DNA of 64,000 nucleotides, from contig JWTM01000541.1 in NCBI GenBank assembly GCA_001749745.1, positions 60,465 through 124,464 of the forward strand, in the 5' to 3' direction. The DNA is from Candidatus Marispirochaeta associata. Lineage in GTDB: Bacteria; Spirochaetota; Spirochaetia; JC444; Marispirochaetaceae. Every line of letters starts with the position of its first letter. Positions within the stretch are counted from its first letter, which is position 1. Shown here in pieces: positions 16,462 to 24,635 of the stretch. The notes under the pieces were generated by a model that saw only the letters and a program-made list of their open reading frames with translations, searched no databases and was not told the DNA's origin. Made by a program: the position numbers and the translations under genes.

Positions 16462-17545
16462 GTTTCGAATAAATGTGACTAGACCATCATTACCGTCCCT
16501 GCATGATTTCTCAGAAATGCTTCGTGAACCATGGAAAACCGGGACTCTAACTCATAACGGCCCATTGCTACAAAGATTTGAAGATGATTTCTGTAGGCAA
16601 TTGGGTGTTTCAAATTTAATTGCCGTCACAAATGGAACCATTGCATTGCAAATGGCTATTAGAGCATTGGATTTGAAAGGTGAAATAATTACTACAGGAT
16701 TCAGCTGGATTGCAACGGTTAGTGCCATAAAATGGGAAGGATGCATTCCTGTCTTTTGCGATATTGATAAAGAAACACTAAATATTGACGTGAACCGGAT
16801 AAGAGCACTGATCAATAAACATACAGTCGCAATTATGCCTGTTCATGTTTTTGGTAATCCATGTGATATCGAAAGCCTAGATCAGATCTCAAGTGAGTTT
16901 AACATTCCGGTGATATATGATGCAGCACATGCGGTGGGAACTGAATACAAGGGAAAAAGTATCCTCGAGCAGGGGGCAATATCAGCAACGAGCTTTCATA
17001 GCACTAAAGTCTTGAACACTGCTGAGGGTGGCGGATGCATCACAACTAATGAACAACTATGTAATAAACTGAAGCGAATAAGGTTCTTTGGATATGATGA
17101 AGATAAAATCGCCGTTGAGGATGGATTAAATGGAAAGATGACAGAAGTCCATGCAGCCTTGGGAATTTGTAATCTAAAAATGCTCGATGCTGTGTTACAC
17201 GATCGGAGAGAAAAATATCTAATGTATAAAAGAGGTTTAGAATCACTTCCCGAAATCAGTTTTCAATCAATACTCTTTGGAAAGTCAAACTATTCATATT
17301 TCCCTGTTATTGTTAATAGTGAAAAAGATTTGTTATTTATCCAGAGTGCTTTAAATGACAAATCAATTTTTCCTAGAAGATATTTTTATCCCTCACTGAA
17401 CACTTATAGTAATATTGTTGACTATACCCCATTACCAGTTTCAGAAGATATCTCGACAAGAATTCTTTGTTTACCATTGTATTATGATCTTTCAGTTGAA
17501 GATATTGAGATGATCATAGAAATAATATCTCGATGTCTTAAATAA
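16454..17545 (+). CDS. DegT/DnrJ/EryC1 sugar aminotransferase
   Basis: A 363-residue PLP-dependent aminotransferase of the sugar type. The PLP lysine lies in SFHSTKVLNTAEGGG; other family marks are VTNGTIALQMAIRAL, PVIYDAAHAVG and GYDEDKIAVEDGLNGKMTEV. I take the TTG at 16454 because it keeps the family's N-terminal NVTRPSLPSL and has AAAGGA upstream. It should add an amino group at C4 of the 4-keto-2,6-dideoxy sugar (SpnR-like logic), or at C3 if the ketoreductase acts elsewhere. It ends 24 bases before the ATP-grasp gene. Confidence 0.87.
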   Translation: MDRFRINVTRPSLPSLHDFSEMLREPWKTGTLTHNGPLLQRFEDDFCRQLGVSNLIAVTNGTIALQMAIRALDLKGEIITTGFSWIATVSAIKWEGCIPVFCDIDKETLNIDVNRIRALINKHTVAIMPVHVFGNPCDIESLDQISSEFNIPVIYDAAHAVGTEYKGKSILEQGAISATSFHSTKVLNTAEGGGCITTNEQLCNKLKRIRFFGYDEDKIAVEDGLNGKMTEVHAALGICNLKMLDAVLHDRREKYLMYKRGLESLPEISFQSILFGKSNYSYFPVIVNSEKDLLFIQSALNDKSIFPRRYFYPSLNTYSNIVDYTPLPVSEDISTRILCLPLYYDLSVEDIEMIIEIISRCLK

Positions 17546-17569
17546 ATACATTTTGGCAAAGCTTTTATT

Positions 17570-18850
17570 ATGAAGATTCCAGTGAAAGTATTAGTGTTTC
17601 CTTGTGGCTCTGAGGTTGGGCTTGAAGTATTTCAATGTCTTAGTCGCAGTAGGCATGTTGAATTATGGGGGGCAGGAAGTACTAAGGATCATGGCGATTT
17701 TTTATATAGCAACTACATTAGTGGTTTACCATATGTAACTGACAAGGATTTTATTGAGTCAATAAGAAAAACGGTCAATCAATACGAAATAGATGTCCTT
17801 ATTCCAACCATGGAATCAGCTTTAGTAACCTTAAAAGTAAATGAAGCATACTTGAACTGTAAAATCATGAGTTCCCCATTGGATACAGTTCTCATTTGTA
17901 ATTCTAAACTAGCTACATATGAGCGATTATCAGAATATATGAAAACGCCGGCAATATATAATAAGCTTAATGATGTAAATGAATATCCAGTGTTCTTGAA
18001 GCCGGATATTGGTTATGGCTCGCGAAATTCCTGTATTGTTAATAATGACGCTGCCGCCAGAGTATTGCTCAGAGATAACACTAACACAATAATCTGTGAA
18101 TATTTACCAGGAAATGAATATACGATAGACTGTTTCTCGGATAGAAACGGGTCTCTTCGTTATTACTATGCCCGCAAAAGAAACCGTATTAAGCATGGAA
18201 TCAGTGTCAATTCGACAACCGCTAAAGAGCATGATTTTGAACAGCTGTCCAAAATAATTAATAAAGTTCTTCGTTTTAGAGGAGCGTGGTTCTTTCAGAT
18301 GAAAGAAAACTCATCAGGAGATCTGGTACTTCTTGAAGTTGCGTCTCGAATTGGAGGTTCATCAGGTCTCTCTCGTGCACGGGGGGTCAATCTACCTTTA
18401 TTGAGCCTGTTTGATCTTTTTGATGTGGATGTGTCTATAAGTCCCAACGAGATTGAAGTCGAGTCGGATAGAGCATTAACTACACGCTTTAAACACAACT
18501 ATGTATTCAACACAGCTTATGTAGATTTTGATGACTGTTTAATCATAAATAACCAAGTTAATGTCGATTTGATAAAATTATTGTTTGTCTTTAGAAATAA
18601 AAACAAGAGAATAGTACTTATAACTAAACACCAGGGTAATATAGAGGATGAGTTAACGAAATACAGACTAAATACTTTTTTTGATCAGATTATACATATT
18701 AAAAACAATGAAAATAAAAGCGACTATATTAAAGAACGCGAATCCGCTGTTTTCATAGATGATAGTTTTGCTGAAAGAGAATCTGTTCTAAAAACGAAGG
18801 GAGTACCCGTTTTCTCACTTGATATGCTGGAGGTTCTATTTGAGTGCTAA
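17570..18850 (+). CDS. ATP-grasp ligase with C-terminal HAD-like domain
   Basis: A 426-residue protein. Residues 1-~300 look like a carbamoyl-phosphate-synthase-type ATP-grasp ligase: an N-terminal Rossmann-like part (IPTMESALVTL), a VFLKPDIGYGSRNS nucleotide segment, ICEYLPGNEYTIDCF and the metal-binding end VLLEVASRIGGSSG. From about residue 315, YVDFDDCLIINNQ and AVFIDDSFAERESV give HAD-type motifs I and III. ATP-grasp enzymes join carboxylates to amines; just after an amino-sugar aminotransferase the likely job is acylation of the new amino group with an amino acid or hydroxy acid. This is inference; the HAD-like part may be structural. Confidence 0.7.
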   Translation: MKIPVKVLVFPCGSEVGLEVFQCLSRSRHVELWGAGSTKDHGDFLYSNYISGLPYVTDKDFIESIRKTVNQYEIDVLIPTMESALVTLKVNEAYLNCKIMSSPLDTVLICNSKLATYERLSEYMKTPAIYNKLNDVNEYPVFLKPDIGYGSRNSCIVNNDAAARVLLRDNTNTIICEYLPGNEYTIDCFSDRNGSLRYYYARKRNRIKHGISVNSTTAKEHDFEQLSKIINKVLRFRGAWFFQMKENSSGDLVLLEVASRIGGSSGLSRARGVNLPLLSLFDLFDVDVSISPNEIEVESDRALTTRFKHNYVFNTAYVDFDDCLIINNQVNVDLIKLLFVFRNKNKRIVLITKHQGNIEDELTKYRLNTFFDQIIHIKNNENKSDYIKERESAVFIDDSFAERESVLKTKGVPVFSLDMLEVLFEC

Positions 18851-19853
18851 TCCGAATCTTTTTTTGCATCTCGGTTATCCAAAATGTTTTTCTACTACAT
18901 TGCAACGAAACTATTTTTCGCAGCATAAAGATATCTATTTCGGCGGTGCAGGTATAAAATCAAATATAGATTATGTCAATTCTGAAATCAATCTTTTATT
19001 GGAATCAGGGATACTGTATTTTAATGACTATCTTTACAATAAAGAGATAAAAAGGTTTAAAAAGGCCATAAAAGATTTTTATATCAGTTGTGGAAATGAA
19101 TCGAAATCTGTCTCAGGTTTATCATCTGAACACTTGATATTTAATTTCTCACCGCAAAGTGTTGATTATCAACAGAAGATTAAGCGTATACATGAACTAT
19201 TTGGTCCGGAGATCAAGATAATACTTATACTCAGAAACCAAATGAGCCTTATAAAGTCAATATATAAAGAATTTCTTCGAATGGGGTATATATACACATA
19301 TTCAGAGTTTATTAACTGGATATATAAATTCCAGGATAGGAACTTTTATTATGAGTTGATGTATGGAGAGGTCATTGACTATATATGTAACTATTTTCCA
19401 AAAGAAAATTTGTTCATTGATTGGTTTGAAAATTACAAGAATAGTGATTATGTAGATCTTCATAAACTTTTCACGAGAATATCGAGTTTTTTAGGCGTTA
19501 GTGATCAGGAATTTGATATTTCTAATCATAATCCTTCCATCTCAGACGGTCAGATATCTTCCCAGATAATAGCGAATAAAGAATATAGACATGACTATGG
19601 TCTGACTCATCTTGAAGGACTTGAAGATCATAGACGGCGTATATATTTCAACGAATATCTGCGGCTTGGATACACAGAGGAAGAATTGTTTTCGAATATT
19701 ATCATCAAACGGAAAGCTCTATCAAGTAGGAAAAATTCTGATGATTGTGATAGTTATTATTTAGGAAATCCTCAAAGAAAACAACTTGAGTTAATGAAAC
19801 AAGAATTTGAGAAATCGAATATTCTGCTAAAGAGAGGAATTCATGCAAACTAG
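18840..19853 (+). CDS. Sulfotransferase (PAPS-dependent), third copy
   Basis: About 337 residues from a TTG at 18840, chosen because GGAGG lies about six bases upstream and because it puts LFLHLGYPKCFSTTLQR at the N-terminus; an ATG at 18819 is also open. That loop is the 5'-phosphosulfate site and ILILRNQMSLIKSIYKEF the 3'-phosphate region, so the fold matches the first sulfotransferase at 4.3 kb. It overlaps the ATP-grasp gene by 11 bases and the next gene by 11. It is AT-rich like its neighbours, so it came with this block rather than by local duplication. Confidence 0.75.
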   Translation: MSANPNLFLHLGYPKCFSTTLQRNYFSQHKDIYFGGAGIKSNIDYVNSEINLLLESGILYFNDYLYNKEIKRFKKAIKDFYISCGNESKSVSGLSSEHLIFNFSPQSVDYQQKIKRIHELFGPEIKIILILRNQMSLIKSIYKEFLRMGYIYTYSEFINWIYKFQDRNFYYELMYGEVIDYICNYFPKENLFIDWFENYKNSDYVDLHKLFTRISSFLGVSDQEFDISNHNPSISDGQISSQIIANKEYRHDYGLTHLEGLEDHRRRIYFNEYLRLGYTEEELFSNIIIKRKALSSRKNSDDCDSYYLGNPQRKQLELMKQEFEKSNILLKRGIHAN

Positions 19854-20775
19854 AAAAATGGGCTTAATATATGCTTTGAATCGACGTGGTGGTTGGAGTC
19901 ACAGTCATACGCACAAGCCAACCTTGCTTGATCTGAATAACGATAAATTAAGAATATACTTTGGCGTTAGGAACAAAGATAAAAGAACAACAACAACATA
20001 TATCGATGTACTAAAAGATGACCCAAGAAAGATTATATATGAGCATGATAAGCCATGTTTAGGCTTAGGGAAGTTGGGCACCTTTGATGATGCAGGAGCA
20101 AACGTGTCTTGTGCCATTAGGAAGGAAGAAAAGATATTCTTATACTACATTGGGTGGAATACCAGTACCACAGTTCCTTCGAGAAATTCTATAGGTTTAG
20201 CCGTAAGCGAGGATGGTGGGGTTACATTCAGCCGATATGCTGACGGACCCATAATGGATCGCACACCTATGGAACCTTATTATACTGTTGCACCTTATGT
20301 GCTTCCGGTTAATAACGAGTATTATATGTGGTATACATCGGGAACCCATTGGGAAATAGTTGATGGCCGTCCAGAGATTCATTACCACATAAAATTTGCA
20401 AAATCAAAGGATGGAATAAATTGGGATAGACCCAATGTAAGCTGCATACTACCTAATGCTGACGATGAAGTAACAGCCCGACCTTGTGTTGTCTATGAGG
20501 ACGGAAAATATAAAATGTGGTACTCTTATCGTAGTGTAAAAGACTTTAGAGTCGACGTGTCTCGTAGCTATCGCATTGGATACGCAGAATCTCCTGACGG
20601 AATAAACTGGACACGGTTAGATCATCTATTCAAATTAGAACTAAGTGATTCTGGTTGGGACTCTCAAATGACAGCATATCCTGCTTTATACACGCATGAC
20701 GAAAAAAAATATCTTATTTACAACGGAAATGATTTTGGTAAAGATGGTTTTGGATATGCTCTCATAGAAGAATAG
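19843..20775 (+). CDS. Beta-propeller glycosidase-like protein
   Basis: A 310-residue soluble protein with repeated propeller-type strands: two Asp-box-like turns IGLAVSEDGGVTFSR and IKFAKSKDGINWDR, plus IGYAESPDGINWTR. The pattern matches the five-bladed GH43/GH32/GH130-like fold. A GTFDDAGANVS segment and YYMWYTSG are typical of uncharacterised members found in polysaccharide clusters. No signal peptide is visible, so it is probably cytoplasmic and may be a transferase or phosphorylase rather than a degradative glycosidase. It overlaps the sulfotransferase upstream and precedes the flippase by 43 bases. Confidence 0.6.
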   Translation: MQTRKMGLIYALNRRGGWSHSHTHKPTLLDLNNDKLRIYFGVRNKDKRTTTTYIDVLKDDPRKIIYEHDKPCLGLGKLGTFDDAGANVSCAIRKEEKIFLYYIGWNTSTTVPSRNSIGLAVSEDGGVTFSRYADGPIMDRTPMEPYYTVAPYVLPVNNEYYMWYTSGTHWEIVDGRPEIHYHIKFAKSKDGINWDRPNVSCILPNADDEVTARPCVVYEDGKYKMWYSYRSVKDFRVDVSRSYRIGYAESPDGINWTRLDHLFKLELSDSGWDSQMTAYPALYTHDEKKYLIYNGNDFGKDGFGYALIEE

Positions 20776-20818
20776 ATCACGATTTCAAAGATACTTAGTT
20801 ATTCCATTCTGGAGAACA

Positions 20819-22249
20819 ATGAATTTACGCAGAAAAACTTTGACTGGACTTGCTTGGAATTTTTTTGAACAGCTTGGTAGCAGAGGCATCACTGGTTTAG
20901 TCACAATAGTTCTTGCGAAATTTCTACTTCCAGGAGAATTCGGTATTTTTGGTATGTTAGCTGTTTTTTTACAATTGGCTAATACTATGATGGATTCTGG
21001 TTTTCTGCATGCATTAATTCAAAGGAAGAATCCGACACAGCAAGATTATTCAACTGTATTCTATTCAAACCTAATTTTAGGCTCTGTATCATACACGCTA
21101 CTTTTTTTGTGTGCACCGCTTGTTGCCAATTTTTATAATGAGTTACGACTAACAGAGATATTGCGGGTGGTTGGCATTTCAATAATTATTAATTCGTTCA
21201 AGGTAGTACAGGAAGCTATTTTCATTAAACAACTAAATTTTAAAGCGATTGTAATAGCTTCCTTGCCCGGTTCAATTATATCAGGCATAGTCGCTGTGGT
21301 TTTAGCAGTGCTTGGATATGGCGTTTGGGCGTTGATTGTTCAGGTACTTATAGCGTCGCTTGTTACTACAGTAGTTCTGTGGTTTCAGAGCGGTTGGATT
21401 CCCTCACTTATATTTTCTGTAGATTCATTCCGGAATCTGTTTGGGTATGGTTCTAAATTGTTTGTCTCTGGAATAATTGATACTATGTTCCAGAACGTTT
21501 ATATAATTGTCTTTGCTAAATTATTCTCTAGTGAAGTAGCAGGATATTATTTTATTGCTCATCGAATACGGCAACTCTTAGTCTTTCAGCTTACAACAGC
21601 TGTTCAGACAGTGGCATTCCCAGCATTATCCATTATTCAGGATGATAAAAAAAGATTAAAATCAGGCTTTCGTGAATTACTTCGCATGTTGGTCTATATC
21701 ATGTTTCCAATTATATTGCTACCTATTGGAATAATTGGACCAGTAGTTAAAGTACTACTAGCTGAAAACTGGTTACCTCTAGTAAAATATGTTCAAATTT
21801 TGTTGTTGGCTGGTATGTTGGTGCCGTTACACTCGGTTAATCTTACAGTCTTAAAGGTAATGGGACGATCAGATTTGTTCCTAATTATAGAAATAATTAA
21901 GAAGATTTTGATTGTCGCAGTTCTATTAATTAGCACTAAGTTTGGTATTCTCGCTATCATGTATGGACAAATAATCAGTACTATCCTGGCGTATCTTCCA
22001 AATAGTTATTTTACAAAGAAATTGATAAACTACTCACAGTCAGAACAACTACATGATCTGTTAGTGCCTTTTTTTTGCGCCGGCGGGATAACATTTGCAA
22101 TTACTATAATAAACAACAATTACAATGTACTTTCCGTACTTAATATTACAATAATGTTACTTTCAAGTTTTCTTGCATATTTCGGTATCACTTTTTTTGG
22201 TTTTTCATTCTATCGAGAGACAATAAAAAAAATTATTGTATCAAGATAA
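20819..22249 (+). CDS. Wzx-type polysaccharide flippase
   Basis: A 476-residue integral membrane protein with about twelve or more hydrophobic helices throughout. The beginning LAWNFFEQLGSRGITGLVTIV and AKFLLPGEFGIFGMLAVF, followed by MMDSGFLHALIQRKNP, is the WzxC/MOP-family signature. It would carry lipid-linked repeat units across the inner membrane. It is the second possible exporter of the locus after the ABC transporter at 6.2 kb. Strongly AT-rich, as usual for Wzx genes in variable loci. Confidence 0.88.
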   Translation: MNLRRKTLTGLAWNFFEQLGSRGITGLVTIVLAKFLLPGEFGIFGMLAVFLQLANTMMDSGFLHALIQRKNPTQQDYSTVFYSNLILGSVSYTLLFLCAPLVANFYNELRLTEILRVVGISIIINSFKVVQEAIFIKQLNFKAIVIASLPGSIISGIVAVVLAVLGYGVWALIVQVLIASLVTTVVLWFQSGWIPSLIFSVDSFRNLFGYGSKLFVSGIIDTMFQNVYIIVFAKLFSSEVAGYYFIAHRIRQLLVFQLTTAVQTVAFPALSIIQDDKKRLKSGFRELLRMLVYIMFPIILLPIGIIGPVVKVLLAENWLPLVKYVQILLLAGMLVPLHSVNLTVLKVMGRSDLFLIIEIIKKILIVAVLLISTKFGILAIMYGQIISTILAYLPNSYFTKKLINYSQSEQLHDLLVPFFCAGGITFAITIINNNYNVLSVLNITIMLLSSFLAYFGITFFGFSFYRETIKKIIVSR

Positions 22250-22308
22250 TAGTTTGTAATATAAATATAGAGATTGATTATCAATACCGATGGATATAAA
22301 CATACAAC

Positions 22309-23307
22309 ATGGATAACAAACCACTAGTTAGTGTATGCTGCATTACATTTAATCATAAAAAAAGTATTGAAGTAGCTATGAACAGTTTTTTGAATCAGAT
22401 TACTTCATTTGATATGGAAATACTAATTCATGATGATGCTTCTACCGACGGAACAGCTGCAATTCTGGAATCCTATGAAAAACGCAGTAAACATATCTTA
22501 CCTCTAATTCAGAAAAACAACAAATTTAGCACAGGTATTCGAGCTATTAATCCATTGTATAATTTCCCCAGAGCTCGTGGAAAGTATATCGCACTTTGTG
22601 AGGGCGACGATTACTGGGGAGATGTACATAAGATTCAAAGACAAGTCGCCGAAATGGAAGCGCACCCTGAAGTGTCAATATCATTTCACCCAGCACGAGT
22701 GCATGCTTTTCATAGTGATCAAGCTACCGATTACGTTGGTTGGTACGGAATGAAGAAAAAGATAGTGCACTGTAAGGATGTAATATTAGGCGGTGGAGGT
22801 TTCATGCCTACATCCACGATGATGCTCAGGCAAGATAGAGCGCAAGAGATAACAAAATTTTTTCAGGTAAACAATCAAGCCCCTGTAGGAGATTTCTTTA
22901 TACAAATTATTGCTGCAAATCCAAACGGTGCTCTTTATATACCGGATATAACAAGTGACTATTCTATGAATTCAGCCGGAAGCTGGACATCAAGCATGCG
23001 AAACCCTAAATTACGATATGAATGGGCAAAAAAAATAATGCCGACGATTGAAACAGTAAAAGAAAAGTTTTCGGACGAAAACCAGCACTATTTAAACAAA
23101 ATTATGGGGAAGGAGTTAATAAGATTCGGATGGTCGTGTGAGGTATCACTGGAATGGAAAAAAGATCTGATACGCAAATATAGAGTTCGATTGAATCTTT
23201 GGCAGAAATTATTGTGGATTTTGATATTTAGAAATAAATATTACAACAAACTTAGAAAGTGTATAAAATCTGTTATGTTAACTATATGGAAAAGAAAATG
23301 GCGATAA
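22309..23307 (+). CDS. Glycosyltransferase family 2
   Basis: A 332-residue GT-A glycosyltransferase: VSVCCITFNHKKSIEVAM, the nucleotide-sugar segment IHDDASTDGT and the acceptor-side EGDDYWGD (acidic metal-binding DDxxxD-type turn). No membrane helix is obvious, so it acts at the cytoplasmic face on a lipid-linked intermediate. It follows Wzx by 59 bases and overlaps the CapK-like gene at its 3' end. Donor and linkage unknown. Confidence 0.85.
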   Translation: MDNKPLVSVCCITFNHKKSIEVAMNSFLNQITSFDMEILIHDDASTDGTAAILESYEKRSKHILPLIQKNNKFSTGIRAINPLYNFPRARGKYIALCEGDDYWGDVHKIQRQVAEMEAHPEVSISFHPARVHAFHSDQATDYVGWYGMKKKIVHCKDVILGGGGFMPTSTMMLRQDRAQEITKFFQVNNQAPVGDFFIQIIAANPNGALYIPDITSDYSMNSAGSWTSSMRNPKLRYEWAKKIMPTIETVKEKFSDENQHYLNKIMGKELIRFGWSCEVSLEWKKDLIRKYRVRLNLWQKLLWILIFRNKYYNKLRKCIKSVMLTIWKRKWR

Positions 23308-24635
23308 ACTTTCGCGGGATTGTTCTTCCGACTCTTTTCCGCCTTAGGGGATCATACCTCTACAAATATTATAAAGAGTTTAAACTGCGCGAATGGGGAA
23401 AATACGAAAAGCTGAAGGAGATACAGAGGAACAATCTATTCTCATTATTGTCGCATGCAGTCAACCATTGTGAACTGTATCATGGGATTTCTGTAGATTC
23501 TAAAAGTATAGAGAGTACTCTTAACAATTTCCCAATAATCGGAAAATCGCAGCTTGTAGACCAGCGTGAAAGAATTATAGCAAAAAATTACAATAGCAAA
23601 GGGAAATATGAGAACTCATCGGGTGGTTCGACGGGTCGTCCTGTAAGATTTGTTCAAGATAAGTATATGTGGGATAGAAATATGGGGATGAAACTGTTTT
23701 ATCTCCATATGTGTGGTAAGGAACTTGGGGAAAGAGAACTAAAATTATGGGGTTCTGAACGGGATATTTTCAAGGGTTCAGTAGGGTTCAAAACTAAAAT
23801 CGAAAATGTATTGTATAATAGAAAACTACTTAATAGTTTCAAAATGTCTGAAGATAAAATAGTTGATTATATAAAGGAAATTGATCGCTGGAAGCCGAAG
23901 ATATTATGGACTTACGTTGATTCCATACATGAGATCTCACGTTTTATCCTCTATAAAAACCTGTCCGTAAGGTGTCCTGATGTAATTATGACTACAGCAG
24001 GTACTCTATTTGATTCGGTACGTAAAGAGATTCAGGAAGCATTTCCTGATTCTTACATTGTAAATCAATATGGATCTCGCGAGGTTGGTGATATTGCGTG
24101 TGAATGTCTGGAACATGACGGTTTACATATTCTTGGGCAAAATCAGTACATTGAAGTAGTAAATGAGGAAGGACAGAGTTGCAGGTCAGGTGAAATCGGG
24201 GAACTTGTTGTAACATTACTGACGAATTATTCCATGCCCTTAATCAGATATAGAATCGGAGATACCGGAGCATTCAAGCGTGGTTTTTGCAGGTGCGGCC
24301 GGGAAACAGATATGCTGGAGCAGGTATCTGGAAGAATAACAGATCATTTCATCAATTCAAAACGCGAGCTTATTCACGGTGAATATTTTACGCACCTTTT
24401 TTATCACATGGATTGGATAAAGGCATTTCAGGTGATTCAGAATGATCTTGATATTATTACTGTCAAATATGTGACACGAGGAGAGCAAATCTATGAAGAG
24501 GATCTTAAAAACATTAAAGCGAAAATTAAACATGTAATGAATGATGATTGCTCAATCCATTTTGAACGGCATCACAATATACCGCCTAGTGCTTCAGGAA
24601 AGTACTTATATACGAAGAGCCTGGTGAGAAGATGA
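23298..24635 (+). CDS. CapK/PaaK-like adenylate-forming protein
   Basis: About 445 residues from ATG 23298 (GGAAAAG before it); ATG 23286 is an alternative. The AMP-binding loop is NSSGGSTGRPVRF, later motifs VNQYGSREVGDIACE and PLIRYRIGDTGAF match phenylacetate-CoA-ligase-like CapK proteins of capsule loci. Two cysteines in GFCRCGRE are a family feature that may bind metal. Members are thought to activate a carboxylate; the substrate in glycan clusters is not established. It overlaps the preceding GT2 and is coupled (ATGA) to a DUF362 gene, so the two probably work together. Confidence 0.75.
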   Translation: MAINFRGIVLPTLFRLRGSYLYKYYKEFKLREWGKYEKLKEIQRNNLFSLLSHAVNHCELYHGISVDSKSIESTLNNFPIIGKSQLVDQRERIIAKNYNSKGKYENSSGGSTGRPVRFVQDKYMWDRNMGMKLFYLHMCGKELGERELKLWGSERDIFKGSVGFKTKIENVLYNRKLLNSFKMSEDKIVDYIKEIDRWKPKILWTYVDSIHEISRFILYKNLSVRCPDVIMTTAGTLFDSVRKEIQEAFPDSYIVNQYGSREVGDIACECLEHDGLHILGQNQYIEVVNEEGQSCRSGEIGELVVTLLTNYSMPLIRYRIGDTGAFKRGFCRCGRETDMLEQVSGRITDHFINSKRELIHGEYFTHLFYHMDWIKAFQVIQNDLDIITVKYVTRGEQIYEEDLKNIKAKIKHVMNDDCSIHFERHHNIPPSASGKYLYTKSLVRR

